Assembly: GCF_031582965.1 (NCBI RefSeq)
Contig: NZ_CP134049.1
Location: 868,001 to 932,000, forward strand
Length of the DNA: 64,000 nucleotides
DNA from: Bacillus sp. NEB1478
GTDB taxonomy: Bacteria; Bacillota; Bacilli; Bacillales; Fictibacillaceae
Reading direction: 5' to 3'
The position numbers were made by a program, and so were the translations under genes. Under the pieces are notes generated by a model, which saw nothing but the letters and a program-made list of their open reading frames with translations, did not search any database and had not been told where the DNA came from. Shown here one piece after another: positions 1 through 9,309 of this stretch (position 1 is the first letter of the stretch; each line of letters opens with the position of its first letter).

Positions 1-335
1 AATAAAGTGTTCGCAATCTCCACTCCCGCAACGATAGCAGTTGCAGAACTTCCTAATCCTTTAGAAAGAGGAAAGTTGCTTTGAACTTCCAGTCTGCATG
101 GCGGCAGTGTTTTGTCGTATTGATCCGCCGTATATTGCGCTGCTTTCGTGATCAAATCCTCTTCCTCTTGATTAAGGATGTTAAGTTCATTTCCTAAAAA
201 AAGAGTTTGCCACGCTTTTGATGGTTCTACATAAACCGTTAAATAGCGATTGAGCGCAAGGCCAACAGAATCAAAGCCGGGACCGAGATTGGCTGAACTT
301 GCAGGTACGTGAATGGAAAACGATTCATTGAACAT
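1..335 (-). CDS. thrB: Homoserine kinase, 5' part, cut by window edge
   Basis: ThrB phosphorylates homoserine with ATP to O-phosphohomoserine, the substrate of the threonine synthase encoded just upstream. Only the first 111 codons lie in the window. The N-terminus reads [20 protein letters not shown], and the GHMP-kinase ATP loop (GLGSSATA) is visible near residues 93-100. The ATG overlaps the thrC stop by one base (TAATG), the classical translational coupling of the hom-thrC-thrB operon. The remainder should continue beyond base 1. Confidence 0.95.
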   Translation of the reverse strand, partial: MFNESFSIHVPASSANLGPGFDSVGLALNRYLTVYVEPSKAWQTLFLGNELNILNQEEEDLITKAAQYTADQYDKTLPPCRLEVQSNFPLSKGLGSSATAIVAGVEIANTL

Positions 336-1393
336 TAGACAACAACTCCTTTTAGTTCTTGACGTAAAATTTCAAGGTCATTCGGAATTACAATGGGTTC
401 AACAGCTACTGTCTTTAAAGCGATATCTGGATCTTTTAAGCCATTGCCTGTTAATACGGCAACGATTTTAGCACCTTTTGGCAGAAGGCCATTTTTATGC
501 TGTTTATAAAGACCTGCAATCGTACTGCAGGAAGCGGGTTCTGCAAAAACACCTTCTTTTGAGGCAAGCATTTGATATGCTTCAAGAATTTCTTCGTCAG
601 TTACACTGTTAATAACTCCACCCGATTCTTCTAGAGCTTTAACTGCAAGATTCCAGCTCGCAGGGTTTCCTATTCTGATTGCAGTTGCGATTGTTTCCGG
701 ATTTTTTACAACAGCACCATTTACAATAGGTGCTGCACCTGCAGCTTGAAAGCCGTGAATTTTTGGCAGTCCTGTAGATTTAACAGCATCATATTCTTTA
801 AATCCTTTCCAATATGCACTGATGTTTCCAGCGTTTCCAACAGGAATGGCTAAGATGTCAGGTGAAAGATCTAATGCATCTACTAGTTCGAAAGCAGCCG
901 TTTTTTGCCCTTCTAATCGAAAGGGATTAACAGAGTTAACAAGGGTATAACCTTCTTCTTCACTCATTTTTTTAACCATCTCTAATGCTTCATCAAAGTT
1001 TCCTTGAATAGAAAAAATCTCAGCACCATACATTTTTGCTTGTGCAAGTTTTCCTTGTGCTATCTTTCCGTCAGGAATAACAACAATACAGCGCAAACCT
1101 GCACGTGCTCCGTATGCTGCGGCAGAGGCTGAAGTGTTACCGGTAGATGCACATATAATCGCTTTACTGCCGGATTCCTTCGCTTTTGCTACAGCAAGCA
1201 CCATACCTCTGTCTTTAAAAGAACCTGTCGGGTTTGCTCCTTCATATTTAGCGTATAAGGAAATATCCCATTCTTTTGATAAGTGTTCAAGTGGAATGAG
1301 TGGTGTAAGGCCTTCATTTAATGATAAAAGTGGAGTACTGTCACTCACGGGCAAGTAATCCTTATATTGATCGATCAGTCCAGTCCAATACAT
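335..1393 (-). CDS. thrC: Threonine synthase
   Basis: PLP enzyme that converts O-phosphohomoserine to threonine. The 352-aa product matches the usual Bacillus length. The PLP lysine is in GSFKDRG (K60), and the phosphate-binding glycine loop PVGNAGN lies in the middle. The reading frame is open further upstream, but the ATG at 1393 is preferred: it is preceded by GGAAGGAG and the homologous N-terminus [10 protein letters not shown] starts there. One base separates it from the hom stop and it overlaps the thrB start, so the three genes form one transcript. Confidence 0.96.
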   Translation of the reverse strand: MYWTGLIDQYKDYLPVSDSTPLLSLNEGLTPLIPLEHLSKEWDISLYAKYEGANPTGSFKDRGMVLAVAKAKESGSKAIICASTGNTSASAAAYGARAGLRCIVVIPDGKIAQGKLAQAKMYGAEIFSIQGNFDEALEMVKKMSEEEGYTLVNSVNPFRLEGQKTAAFELVDALDLSPDILAIPVGNAGNISAYWKGFKEYDAVKSTGLPKIHGFQAAGAAPIVNGAVVKNPETIATAIRIGNPASWNLAVKALEESGGVINSVTDEEILEAYQMLASKEGVFAEPASCSTIAGLYKQHKNGLLPKGAKIVAVLTGNGLKDPDIALKTVAVEPIVIPNDLEILRQELKGVVV

Positions 1394-1394
1394 A

Positions 1395-2687
1395 TTAAGC
1401 TCCTTCCACGCGATAATGACTTTTAATTTCTTGAACAACATCGGAGTCCCGCAGCAGATTGTAAACTTTGTTATTTTGATTCTTATTCGTTCCGTGTGTA
1501 ACGATGACAACTTCTGCAAAACCAGTACTATTTACGGGGCTTTGAATCAGTTTTTCGAGCGAGATTTCATGCAGTGCAAATAATGATGTAATGGCTGAGA
1601 AAGCACCAGCTTCATCTTTAAGATGCAATCGATAAAAGAATTTTCCCTGAATCTCATTTTGCTCTTTTAGTTGTTTTGAAAATTGCGGACCGACAGCATT
1701 TTTCCCGTTCACACCAAGGCGCATGTTTTTTACAACGGCCACTAAATCTGAAACAACAGATGTCGCAGTTGGCAGCTGGCCAGCGCCTGGTCCGAAGAAC
1801 ATTGTTTCACCAACGGATTCACCGTAAACATAGACTGCGTTATATTCATCATTCACACTTGCAAGCGGGTGTGAATCAGGCAGCATCGTCGGTTCGACAC
1901 TGATTTCAACTTTTCCATTATCCTTCTTTGCATTTCCGATTAGTTTCAGCGTATAGCCAAACTGTCTTGCATATTCCAAATCTTCTTGTGTCACTTTGGA
2001 AATACCAGAAACATTCACGTCATCTAAATGAATGTGCATCGAAAATCCAAGTGTTGAGAGAATGGCCATTTTTCTGGCTGCATCAATGCCTTCCACATCT
2101 GAAGTCGGATCTGATTCAGCGTATCCAAGCGATTGTGCTTCTTTAAGTACTTCTTCATAATTGCGCTTTTGTTTATCCATTTTTGTAAGAATATAATTTG
2201 TTGTTCCATTAACGATTCCCATGATTTTTGTGATTCTGTCAGAGGCGAGTCCGTCCACTAATGAGCGGATAATCGGGATTCCGCCTGCAACACTTGCTTC
2301 ATAAAAAAGATCACAGCCGTTTTCGTTTGCCACTTGCAGAAGCTCTGCCCCATGAAGCGCCATTAAATCTTTGTTTGCTGTTATCACATGCTTCTTATTT
2401 TTTAGTGCGAGTGTAATATATTCACGGGCTAGTTCGATTCCTCCCATAACTTCAATTACAACATGGATGCCGGTATTCTCAAGAACGTCTTCTGGCTTTT
2501 GAGTGAGCCAATCTTCTTTAATGGAAACAAGCCGCTCTTTTTGAATGTCTTGAACCAAAACCTTTCCAATATAAACAGGACATCCAACACGGTGCTGCAA
2601 TTCTTCACGGTTACTTTCAATCATTCTAACGACACCGCTTCCGACTGTTCCTAATCCTAAAAGCCCAACTGACACATGATCAACCAT
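1395..2687 (-). CDS. hom: Homoserine dehydrogenase
   Basis: NAD(P)-dependent reduction of aspartate semialdehyde to homoserine, the branch point to threonine and methionine. The 430-aa protein has the Rossmann motif GLLGLGTVG at residues 7-15, the catalytic middle domain ([18 protein letters not shown]) and a C-terminal ACT domain (about residues 350-425), the usual threonine-sensing module. The start at 2687 is chosen because AAAAGGAG precedes it and the protein then begins [11 protein letters not shown]; an upstream in-frame ATG at 2750 has no ribosome binding site. It is the first gene of hom-thrC-thrB. Confidence 0.96.
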   Translation of the reverse strand: MVDHVSVGLLGLGTVGSGVVRMIESNREELQHRVGCPVYIGKVLVQDIQKERLVSIKEDWLTQKPEDVLENTGIHVVIEVMGGIELAREYITLALKNKKHVITANKDLMALHGAELLQVANENGCDLFYEASVAGGIPIIRSLVDGLASDRITKIMGIVNGTTNYILTKMDKQKRNYEEVLKEAQSLGYAESDPTSDVEGIDAARKMAILSTLGFSMHIHLDDVNVSGISKVTQEDLEYARQFGYTLKLIGNAKKDNGKVEISVEPTMLPDSHPLASVNDEYNAVYVYGESVGETMFFGPGAGQLPTATSVVSDLVAVVKNMRLGVNGKNAVGPQFSKQLKEQNEIQGKFFYRLHLKDEAGAFSAITSLFALHEISLEKLIQSPVNSTGFAEVVIVTHGTNKNQNNKVYNLLRDSDVVQEIKSHYRVEGA

Positions 2688-2741
2688 TTCATCCACTCCT
2701 TTTGTCTTTTTAGAAAATACATTTGTTTGTTCAATAGAGAC

Positions 2742-2770
2742 ATTGTACATGGCGATTATGAATCACACAA
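2742..2770 (-). promoter_or_regulatory. Probable SigA promoter of hom-thrC-thrB
   Basis: On the minus strand TTGTGT (-35) is followed after exactly 17 bases by TACAAT (-10), about 55 bases before the hom start. No T-box or other leader structure is visible in the short leader. Confidence 0.5.
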
Positions 2771-2920
2771 CAGGGGAAATTGTAAAGATTAAGAGAACGC
2801 TTTTATGATTAGTTTATGTTCATCCAATTTTAGGGAAGGGAAGGAATTATATAGTAGATTTACATAAATTCAGCTATGATAAAAGCTAGAGCAAGAATAT
2901 AGTTTAAGGGGATAACTTTC

Positions 2921-3694
2921 ATGGTTTTGCAATTAGAGTCAGTCATTACAGAAACATTAGATTGTTTAGATGAGAATATTTTTATCATTGATTTAGAATA
3001 TCGAATTTCATGGATGAATCAATCAGCTTACACATTTATAGATAATATTAAGTCTTACCTTAAGTTTGAAAAAGCAGAGGATCTAATCGGAACATCTATT
3101 TCACGGTTTCATAAAAATCCTGATTACCAAATTAATCTTCTTGAAAATGGAGATTTTCCAATTGATATGCAGCTTAATTTGTTCAACCGATTCGTTGCAA
3201 GATTGGTTGTAAAAGCATTCATCATTCGAGGAGAGAAAATCGGGTATATCCTTAATTGGCGTGACATAACTGAAATTGAAATAGAAAAAGAAAAAACACA
3301 AGCGCTGATTGATGAATTATCAGCTCCTATTTTGCCAACAGTTGCCGAAAATACTTTATTGGTACCGTTAGTCGGGGAATTGTCGATTGAGAGAATGGAA
3401 CGTCTTACAAGCAAGTTATTAAACGCATGTTTAAAAAATCAAGCGGAATATGTGCTCTTGGACTTCTCGGGTGTTACGACACTCGCCGATTCAGATTTAG
3501 GCCAGGAAGTTCAAAAGCTAACGAGTGCAGTGGAGTTAATGGGTGCAACCGTCCTTTATTGCGGATTTACAACGGAGATGGTGAAGGATATGGTTGATTT
3601 AGGCATCAAAACGAATCAGCTGTCATTCGTTTCATTTCGTAATGCCATTCTTTACGTCATTGCAAAACTTGGCTATCGATTAGAAAAGGAATAA
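2921..3694 (+). CDS. PAS-STAS regulator (RsbR-like)
   Basis: 257-aa soluble protein. Residues 1-120 look like a PAS fold (DCLDENIFIIDLEYRISWMN, GYILNWRDITE), followed by a short helix (EIEIEKEKTQALIDELSAPI) and a STAS domain (residues 138-250) with the typical LDFSGVTTLADSDLGQ and MGATVLYCGF segments. RsbR-type proteins of this build sit in stressosomes or act as stand-alone light, redox or ligand sensors that pass signals to SigB partner kinases; the signal here is unknown. No kinase or phosphatase gene is adjacent. AAGGGG lies 9 bases before the ATG. Confidence 0.85.
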   Translation: MVLQLESVITETLDCLDENIFIIDLEYRISWMNQSAYTFIDNIKSYLKFEKAEDLIGTSISRFHKNPDYQINLLENGDFPIDMQLNLFNRFVARLVVKAFIIRGEKIGYILNWRDITEIEIEKEKTQALIDELSAPILPTVAENTLLVPLVGELSIERMERLTSKLLNACLKNQAEYVLLDFSGVTTLADSDLGQEVQKLTSAVELMGATVLYCGFTTEMVKDMVDLGIKTNQLSFVSFRNAILYVIAKLGYRLEKE

Positions 3695-3699
3695 AAGAA

Positions 3700-3731
3700 G
3701 CAGCCGCTCATTATGACGGCTGCTTTGTTTT
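3700..3731. terminator. Bidirectional terminator between PAS-STAS gene and alkD
   Basis: GCAGCCG pairs with CGGCTGC across a 10-base loop, with a T-run on the plus side and A residues on the other. The stem contains the last codons of the convergent alkD gene. Confidence 0.8.
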
Positions 3732-4391
3732 TTTAATATTTTTAATGGCTTCCTTATATGACAATGGACTAAGTTCAACGTCGTGAACAAATTCCCATAC
3801 CCAATCTGGATCTGTTTTTGCATACTCTCTTAATGCCCATCCGATTCCTTTTCGAATAAAGAAATCCCCGTCATATTTCGTTTCTTTAATAATGTGTGAC
3901 AGCAATTCCTTATCCGTTTTATCTTTATATCCAAGCTGAAACAAAATAGCAGAACGCATGAGCCAAATGTTTTTCGAAGCAACCCACCGTTCGGTTACCG
4001 GATGAATTTCTTCAGGAAACTTCATAAAATAATAACCTGCTATATTTTTGGCGATATGATCAATCGTATCCCACCAGCTCTTCGTTACGATAATATGTTC
4101 AATCCAAGAAATATCTTCTTTTGTCATGTGTTTTTTTAATTTGTCTGCCAATGTTAATCCAGCATATTGCATCTCGCGCTCAGGCTGGTTCCATAATTGT
4201 TTCAAAACGCTACCTAGTTCATCGTGTGAAGGAAGTCCGTTTTCTTTTAGAAACTCTTTGAAACTTTCTTTCATGATTGGAGAACGGAGACCAAAAAATT
4301 CGAACTGATCGCGCATATATTTTTTCATGGGTTCTGCATCCTCTTTGTTTGCCCGTGCATGTAAAAATGACCATAAATCCTCTGTATACAT
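3711..4391 (-). CDS. DNA alkylation repair glycosylase, AlkD family
   Basis: 226-aa HEAT-repeat protein of the AlkD/AlkC family, which excises positively charged N3- and N7-alkylpurines without flipping the base. Residues corresponding to those of Bacillus cereus AlkD are all present: W107 and D111 (WWDTIDHI), R146 (WLMRSAIL) and W185 (GWALREYAK). The start at 4391 has AAAAGGGGATGG in front and gives MYTEDLWSFL; a longer frame to 4412 lacks a binding site. It is convergent with the PAS-STAS gene and divergent from nfeD. Confidence 0.9.
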   Translation of the reverse strand: MYTEDLWSFLHARANKEDAEPMKKYMRDQFEFFGLRSPIMKESFKEFLKENGLPSHDELGSVLKQLWNQPEREMQYAGLTLADKLKKHMTKEDISWIEHIIVTKSWWDTIDHIAKNIAGYYFMKFPEEIHPVTERWVASKNIWLMRSAILFQLGYKDKTDKELLSHIIKETKYDGDFFIRKGIGWALREYAKTDPDWVWEFVHDVELSPLSYKEAIKNIKKTKQPS

Positions 4392-4439
4392 AATATTCCA
4401 TCCCCTTTTCATAAATTATACAAAAAGTTGTTAACAAAC

Positions 4440-4465
4440 TGAAACTTTTTAGGAAACCATTCGTA
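4440..4465 (+). promoter_or_regulatory. SigW-type ECF promoter of nfeD-floT
   Basis: TGAAAC at 4440-4445, a spacer of exactly 16 bases, and CGTA at 4462-4465 match the SigW consensus fully. The B. subtilis yuaF-floT operon is known to be SigW controlled, which supports the call. It implies a leader of about 155 bases. Confidence 0.85.
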
Positions 4466-4625
4466 AATTTACATATAAAACCAATATTGGAAATTATTCA
4501 AACGTCGACAAATTTTTACAAAAATTTCTATTTGTTTTTGTTATGGTTAAATTAATTCGACAAGGAGGTTCAGAAGAGAAAAAGTTCACTGGTTCTAAAC
4601 AGTCTGCAGTATAGGAGATGTGAAT

Positions 4626-5162
4626 ATGGAACTGTTTGGGTATCCGCTGTCTAGCATCTATTTAGTTAGTTTTATAGCTTTTGGCTGCATCACATTTATT
4701 TATATTTTATTTGGCGACATGCTGCATGCTGTTGCACTGGATTTCTTGCATCCTTCACTCGTTTTGTCATTTTTTACGATTACTACAGCCTCAGGGTATT
4801 TATTGGAGATTATGACGAGTATTAACAGTGGATTCATTCTTGTATTCAGCAGCTTGCTCTCACTTCTTCTCGTTACGCTTCTGAACGTTTTTGTACTGAT
4901 GCCGATCCGGACAGCCGAGGAGTCGCTTGGATATCACGATGAAGATCTAAAGGGGAGAGTTGGAACCGTTATTACATCGGTTCCGTCCGATGGATTTGGA
5001 GAAATTTTAATTGACGGCATCAGCGGAAGGATTTCGAAATCCGCAATAAGTATAGATAATAAGCCAATCCCACAAGGAATGAAAATTCTTATTATCGACA
5101 TTCAAAAAGGCGTAGTTACTGTAATGCCGTATGAACAAGCAGTACAAACTTATATTCATTAA
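4626..5162 (+). CDS. NfeD-like membrane protein (YuaF type)
   Basis: 178-aa protein with about four hydrophobic helices in the first 100 residues and a C-terminal OB-fold (GRVGTVITSVPSDGFGEILIDGISGR), the short NfeD1b type that partners flotillin in membrane-fluidity and antimicrobial stress responses. AGGAG sits 8 bases before the ATG at 4626; a GTG at 4620 is too close to it. The flotillin gene follows after 15 bases, and the SigW-type promoter upstream points to induction by envelope stress. Confidence 0.88.
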   Translation: MELFGYPLSSIYLVSFIAFGCITFIYILFGDMLHAVALDFLHPSLVLSFFTITTASGYLLEIMTSINSGFILVFSSLLSLLLVTLLNVFVLMPIRTAEESLGYHDEDLKGRVGTVITSVPSDGFGEILIDGISGRISKSAISIDNKPIPQGMKILIIDIQKGVVTVMPYEQAVQTYIH

Positions 5163-5177
5163 ACAGGGGGAAATTAA

Positions 5178-6746
5178 ATGTCATTTACACCGTTATTCAT
5201 TGTAGTTGGTGTCGCCGTATTTTTAGTAGTTGCTCTTATCAGTGTTTTTATTACAAAATACCGTACAGCAAGCCCAGATGAAGCATTGATCGTTACAGGA
5301 AGTTTTTTAGGCAGCCGCAACGTCAATATTGATGAATCAGGTAATAAAATCAAGATCGTTCGCGGAGGCGGAACGTTCGTACTTCCTGTCTTCCAACAAG
5401 CAAAACCGCTAAGCTTATTGACAAGCAAATTGGATGTTCAAACTCCTGAAGTATATACGGAGCAAGGTGTTCCAGTAATGGCTGATGGAACAGCGATCAT
5501 AAAAGTAGGAAGCTCAATCGGCGAAATTGCAACCGCAGCTGAGCAATTTTTAGGTAAATTAAAAGAAGACCGTGAAAACGAAGCACGCGAAGTATTGGAA
5601 GGTCATTTGCGTTCTATTCTAGGTTCGATGACGGTTGAAGAAATTTATAAGAATCGTGAAAAATTCTCACAAGAGGTTCAGCGTGTTGCCTCTCAAGACT
5701 TAGCAAAAATGGGCTTAGTAATTGTTTCATTTACGATTAAAGACCTGCGTGATAAAAACGGATACCTGGATGCACTAGGGAAACCGCGAATCGCACAAGT
5801 TAAGCGGGATGCTGATATGGCAATGGCAGAAGCGGAAAAAGAAACGCGCATCAAACGTGCTGAAGCAGATAAAGAAGCAAAACAATCAGAGTTAGGCCGT
5901 GCAACAGAAGTAGCTGAGGCTGAAAAAATGAATCAGCTGAAAGTTGCTGAATTCCGACGCGAGCAAGATGTCGCAAAAGCGCGTGCTGACCAAGCTTACC
6001 ATTTAGAAGAAGCGATCTCTAAACAAGAAGTAACCGAACAGCAAATGCAAATCAAAATCATCGAACGTCAAAAGCAAATCGAATTAGAAGAAAAAGAAAT
6101 TTTGCGCCGTGAAAAGCAGTATGATTCAGAAGTTAAGAAAAAAGCGGATGCAGACAGATACTCTGTTGAGCAAGCAGCTGAAGCAGAAAAACGTAAACAG
6201 CTGGCAGAAGCAGATGCTCATAAATATCGTGTAGAAGCAATGGCAAAAGCCGATGCTGAAAAAGTTCGTTTAGAAGGTCTTTCAAGAGCAGAAGCTGAGC
6301 GTGCAAAAGGGGAAACTGAAGCAGAAGTTATCCGTTTAAAAGGTCTCGCAGAGGCGGAAGCGAAACAGAAGATCGCTGAAGCATTCGAATTATACGGCCA
6401 GGCTGCCATGATGGATATGATGATCAAGATGCTTCCGGAATATGCGAAGCAAGTTGCGGCACCTTTATCGAACATTGATAAAATTACTGTCGTTGACACT
6501 GGCGGCGGTGGAGAAAACGGCGGAGCAAACCGCATTACTGGTTATGCAACGAACTTAATGTCATCCTTGCAAGAAACACTTAAAGCTTCTTCAGGCATCG
6601 ACATGAAAGAATTACTTGAGAACTTCTCTGGAAAAGGGAACGTTCGCCAAAGCATTGACGACCTGCGTATCGAATTCTCGAAAAAAGAACCAAACGCACA
6701 GAATACGAAAGAAAAAAGTGAAGTAATCGTTTCTAAAGGAGAATAA
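5178..6746 (+). CDS. floT: Flotillin
   Basis: 522-aa SPFH/band-7 protein that scaffolds functional membrane microdomains. It begins with a membrane hairpin (LFIVVGVAVFLVVALISVFI), followed by the SPFH domain (about 35-200) and a long Ala/Glu/Lys coiled coil (about 200-420) with repeated AEAEK-type heptads, then a Gly-rich stretch and a charged tail. GGGGG precedes the ATG. It is the second and last gene of the operon: a strong terminator follows, and the GNAT gene yuaI that ends this operon in B. subtilis is absent here. Confidence 0.95.
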   Translation: MSFTPLFIVVGVAVFLVVALISVFITKYRTASPDEALIVTGSFLGSRNVNIDESGNKIKIVRGGGTFVLPVFQQAKPLSLLTSKLDVQTPEVYTEQGVPVMADGTAIIKVGSSIGEIATAAEQFLGKLKEDRENEAREVLEGHLRSILGSMTVEEIYKNREKFSQEVQRVASQDLAKMGLVIVSFTIKDLRDKNGYLDALGKPRIAQVKRDADMAMAEAEKETRIKRAEADKEAKQSELGRATEVAEAEKMNQLKVAEFRREQDVAKARADQAYHLEEAISKQEVTEQQMQIKIIERQKQIELEEKEILRREKQYDSEVKKKADADRYSVEQAAEAEKRKQLAEADAHKYRVEAMAKADAEKVRLEGLSRAEAERAKGETEAEVIRLKGLAEAEAKQKIAEAFELYGQAAMMDMMIKMLPEYAKQVAAPLSNIDKITVVDTGGGGENGGANRITGYATNLMSSLQETLKASSGIDMKELLENFSGKGNVRQSIDDLRIEFSKKEPNAQNTKEKSEVIVSKGE

Positions 6747-6752
6747 AACAAG

Positions 6753-6803
6753 AAAGCTTACTCAAACGGCTTTGGAATCGCCGGGATGAGTAAGCTTTTT
6801 TTC
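6753..6803 (+). terminator. Terminator of nfeD-floT
   Basis: Perfect 12-bp stem AAAGCTTACTCA / TGAGTAAGCTTT with a 22-base loop and a T-run. Confidence 0.85.
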
Positions 6804-6810
6804 TAAAAAC

Positions 6811-6838
6811 TTTTCAATTTACGGATGTAAATTGAAAA
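6811..6838. terminator. Inverted repeat, possible second terminator
   Basis: TTTTCAATTTAC and GTAAATTGAAAA form a perfect 12-bp stem with loop GGAT. It lies between convergent genes and ends in A/T tracts on both sides, so it could stop transcription from either direction. Confidence 0.5.
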
Positions 6839-6875
6839 TACGCGCGCCATACGAGAAATACGCGCACCCACAGAG
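6836..6875. repeat. Phased intergenic array A (2 units of 20 bp)
   Basis: Two adjacent 20-bp units both start AAATACGCGC and end GAG (6836-6855 and 6856-6875). It lies between convergent floT and the thiamine-binding protein gene. The keyword resembles that of array F near 57.35 kb. Confidence 0.6.
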
Positions 6876-6884
6876 CGATCTGCT

Positions 6885-7196
6885 TTATTTCTGGTCTAAC
6901 TTCTCTTCAACAGCTTGAAGCTTGCCTGCCATTGTTGATTTTTTATCTCTGCGGTCGTCGATACGGATGTTCGTGGCTACACGTTGAATGCCTTTTGTAA
7001 AGGGAACTTCATGAAGCTGCTGGATCACATCAAAAAGGTCAGGAAGCTCTCCTTCGATCAAGGTACTCATCGGAGTAAGCTGATAGTTCACTTTATCTTT
7101 GTTTTGCTGAAGCACCTTTTGCACTTCAGCTACATAAGAACTGACACTTGGGGTCTCAGTTCCTATTGGAATAATAGTAATGTCTACAATTGGCAT
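6885..7196 (-). CDS. MTH1187/YqgV-family thiamine-binding protein
   Basis: 103-aa protein of the UPF0045/MTH1187 family: a small ferredoxin-like fold (MPIVDITIIPIGTETPSVSS, LTPMSTLIEGEL, VATNIRIDDRRDKK) that in characterised relatives binds thiamine-type ligands. Family length is about 100 aa, so it is complete. GGAGATGAAAC lies before the ATG. It is single and divergent from the GNAT gene. Its physiological role is not established. Confidence 0.85.
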   Translation of the reverse strand: MPIVDITIIPIGTETPSVSSYVAEVQKVLQQNKDKVNYQLTPMSTLIEGELPDLFDVIQQLHEVPFTKGIQRVATNIRIDDRRDKKSTMAGKLQAVEEKLDQK

Positions 7197-7270
7197 AGTT
7201 TCATCTCCTATTCTTTTTTTATTGTAACAAACATAAATCCAATATCAAAAACATGAAGAAGGACAGATCA

Positions 7271-7687
7271 ATGAAAATCAGGTTAGCAAATCAGAACGAT
7301 ATTCAGCAAGCAGTCAAGCTAGATCAAGAAATGATAGGCCATAATCTAAGAAAAAAACAAATCGAAAAAGGGGTTCATCAAGAAAGATGTCTAGTTATTC
7401 ATGAACAATCAGAACTTGCCGGTTTCCTGATTTATCATACGGAATTTTTTGAATGCTGTTTTATTTCACTTTTAATGATTAAGCCTTCTTTTCAAAGAAA
7501 AGGTCTAGCAAAAGCACTTTTAATGAGCATGGAGAAGTTTTCACCTACTAAGAAAATTTTTTCATCTACCAATCAATCAAACGAAACTATGCATAGCGTT
7601 TTTAATAGATGCGGCTACAAGAAAAGCGGTTATATTGAAAATCTGGACGAAGGCGATCCTGAGACTATTTATTTCAAATCCATATAA
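7271..7687 (+). CDS. GNAT-family N-acetyltransferase
   Basis: 138-aa GNAT protein; the acetyl-CoA loop is FQRKGLAKALL and motif B follows (NETMHSVFNRCGYKKSGY). The substrate is unknown. The start at 7271 is chosen because GAAGGA lies 7 bases upstream and the GNAT N-terminus MKIRLANQNDI then begins properly; an ATG at 7253 has no binding site. Twelve bases separate it from the Nif3-like gene, so the two are probably cotranscribed. Confidence 0.85.
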   Translation: MKIRLANQNDIQQAVKLDQEMIGHNLRKKQIEKGVHQERCLVIHEQSELAGFLIYHTEFFECCFISLLMIKPSFQRKGLAKALLMSMEKFSPTKKIFSSTNQSNETMHSVFNRCGYKKSGYIENLDEGDPETIYFKSI

Positions 7688-7699
7688 GGAGATAATCAA

Positions 7700-8614
7700 A
7701 TGGCAAAACTACAAAAGATCGATCAAGCTATCGATGAACTCTTTCGTTATCGAGAAATTGGGACAGATCCGGCATTTAGCCGCTTTATCCCTATGGTATA
7801 TGACCCGATTCAATATCCATGGCGGGACCAATTTGAACCGGAATTTAATCAGTTGTTTAACGGGATAATGATAAAAGGTGTGGAAGAAGTAGGACGTGTA
7901 TTTTTAGCCGTTTTCCCAACTGATGATGTTTTAACCCGCTTTATATCTGAAGGCGAAGCTGGTGATCTATTATTCATGCATCATCCACTCGTAATGGAAT
8001 GCGGAGACCCAAGGGGGGAGTGGGGTAAAGGGTTTGTTCCTATCCAGCCTCACCTTATCCAGCAGATGAAAGAAAAGAGCTTATCTGTATTTACACTCCA
8101 CGTTCCACTGGATTATTCGAGAACAATCAGCACAAGTGATGCAGTTGCTGAAGCGATAGGAGCAAAAGTCGTTTCTGAGTTTTTTAAAGAGGAGAAAGGA
8201 GCATGCGGTGTCATTTGCGAGATTCCTCCGATCTCAACCGAAGCGCTCATTGAAAAGTCAAAAGAAATCTTCGGAATCCCATATGCTGATGTTGAAGGAC
8301 CGCAACATTCTGAAATTACGAAAATAGCAATTGCGGCAGGATGCGGTGACAAAGTGTATGCCATGAAAGATGCGGAAGATTTAGGTGCACAAGCTTACCT
8401 TACAGGTGAAGTTCATTGTCACATTGATAACGACTATGGCAGAAAAAAATACAAAGAAATGAAAGAGTATTTGAAGGAAACATCGATGAGTCTAATTGGT
8501 GTATCACATGCTGCATCAGAATACTTGGTGCATGCAACACAACTAAAGAAATGGTTTGAAGAACAATTTCAGATCCCCGTTTCGCTAATCCCGCAAGAAA
8601 AATGGTGGGTGTAA
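7700..8614 (+). CDS. Nif3-like dinuclear metal-centre protein
   Basis: 304-aa member of the Nif3/DUF34 family. The conserved metal-site motifs are all present: MHHPL (about residue 93), LHVPLD (about 134), TGEVHCH (about 234) and GVSHAASE (about 265). These histidines, Asp and Glu build a di-metal site at the inside of a hexameric toroid in structurally known members. The PII-like insertion of YqfO is not obvious. Function is debated (metal handling or metabolite repair). GGAG precedes the ATG at 7700. Confidence 0.88.
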   Translation: MAKLQKIDQAIDELFRYREIGTDPAFSRFIPMVYDPIQYPWRDQFEPEFNQLFNGIMIKGVEEVGRVFLAVFPTDDVLTRFISEGEAGDLLFMHHPLVMECGDPRGEWGKGFVPIQPHLIQQMKEKSLSVFTLHVPLDYSRTISTSDAVAEAIGAKVVSEFFKEEKGACGVICEIPPISTEALIEKSKEIFGIPYADVEGPQHSEITKIAIAAGCGDKVYAMKDAEDLGAQAYLTGEVHCHIDNDYGRKKYKEMKEYLKETSMSLIGVSHAASEYLVHATQLKKWFEEQFQIPVSLIPQEKWWV

Positions 8615-8666
8615 CTTTAAGCTATTTTTAGTTTGCAAAACATTTGAACTGAAAGTAGGAATAAGA

Positions 8667-9173
8667 GTGAATATACGTCAAGCAGTCTTAGAGGATGCAG
8701 CAAGCATTGCAGAAGTTCAAGTGAAAAGCTGGCAAAGTTCATATAAAGGTCTTGTAAAGGAATGCTATTTGCAAAGCATGTCCATCTCGGAACGCACTGG
8801 TAGATGGAAGGATTGGATTTATGCAGATCCCACGCACCATGTATTAGTGCTTGAAGACAATAAAAAAGTGACAGGGTTTATTTCAGGAGGCAAAATACGC
8901 TCTGAACATCCGTATGATAGTGAAATATACGCTTTGTATTTGATAAAAGAAGTTCAGCGAAAAGGGTATGGCACCCTATTAATAAAAGCTTTTGCTGAAA
9001 AAATAAAGAACGAAGGCAAAGAAAGCATGGTCGTATGGGTGCTCGCTGATAATCCATCAAAACAGGTATACATATCATTAGGGGCTGAAAAAACGGATGA
9101 AGAGCTTATTACGATTGGTCAACAAGAGCTGTTAGAAGAATGTTATGCATGGTCAAAATTATCCTTTATTTAA
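8667..9173 (+). CDS. GNAT-family N-acetyltransferase
   Basis: 168-aa GNAT enzyme (EVQRKGYGTLLIKAFAEK is the acetyl-CoA loop; VWVLADNPSKQVYISLGAEK is the C-terminal motif). It starts with GTG at 8667 behind AGGA. It follows the Nif3-like gene in the same direction. The substrate cannot be told from sequence. Confidence 0.85.
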   Translation: MNIRQAVLEDAASIAEVQVKSWQSSYKGLVKECYLQSMSISERTGRWKDWIYADPTHHVLVLEDNKKVTGFISGGKIRSEHPYDSEIYALYLIKEVQRKGYGTLLIKAFAEKIKNEGKESMVVWVLADNPSKQVYISLGAEKTDEELITIGQQELLEECYAWSKLSFI

Positions 9174-9309
9174 ATAGGTATCCGCCTCGTCCCATCTTGC
9201 ATAAATTAAGTTAGGCTAATTTTGAAGCCAAATTATAATTTCCCCTTCCCAAATACCCTATATTATCGTTACAATGGTAGAAGGTGTAAAAACAGAAGTT
9301 GGTGACGAG

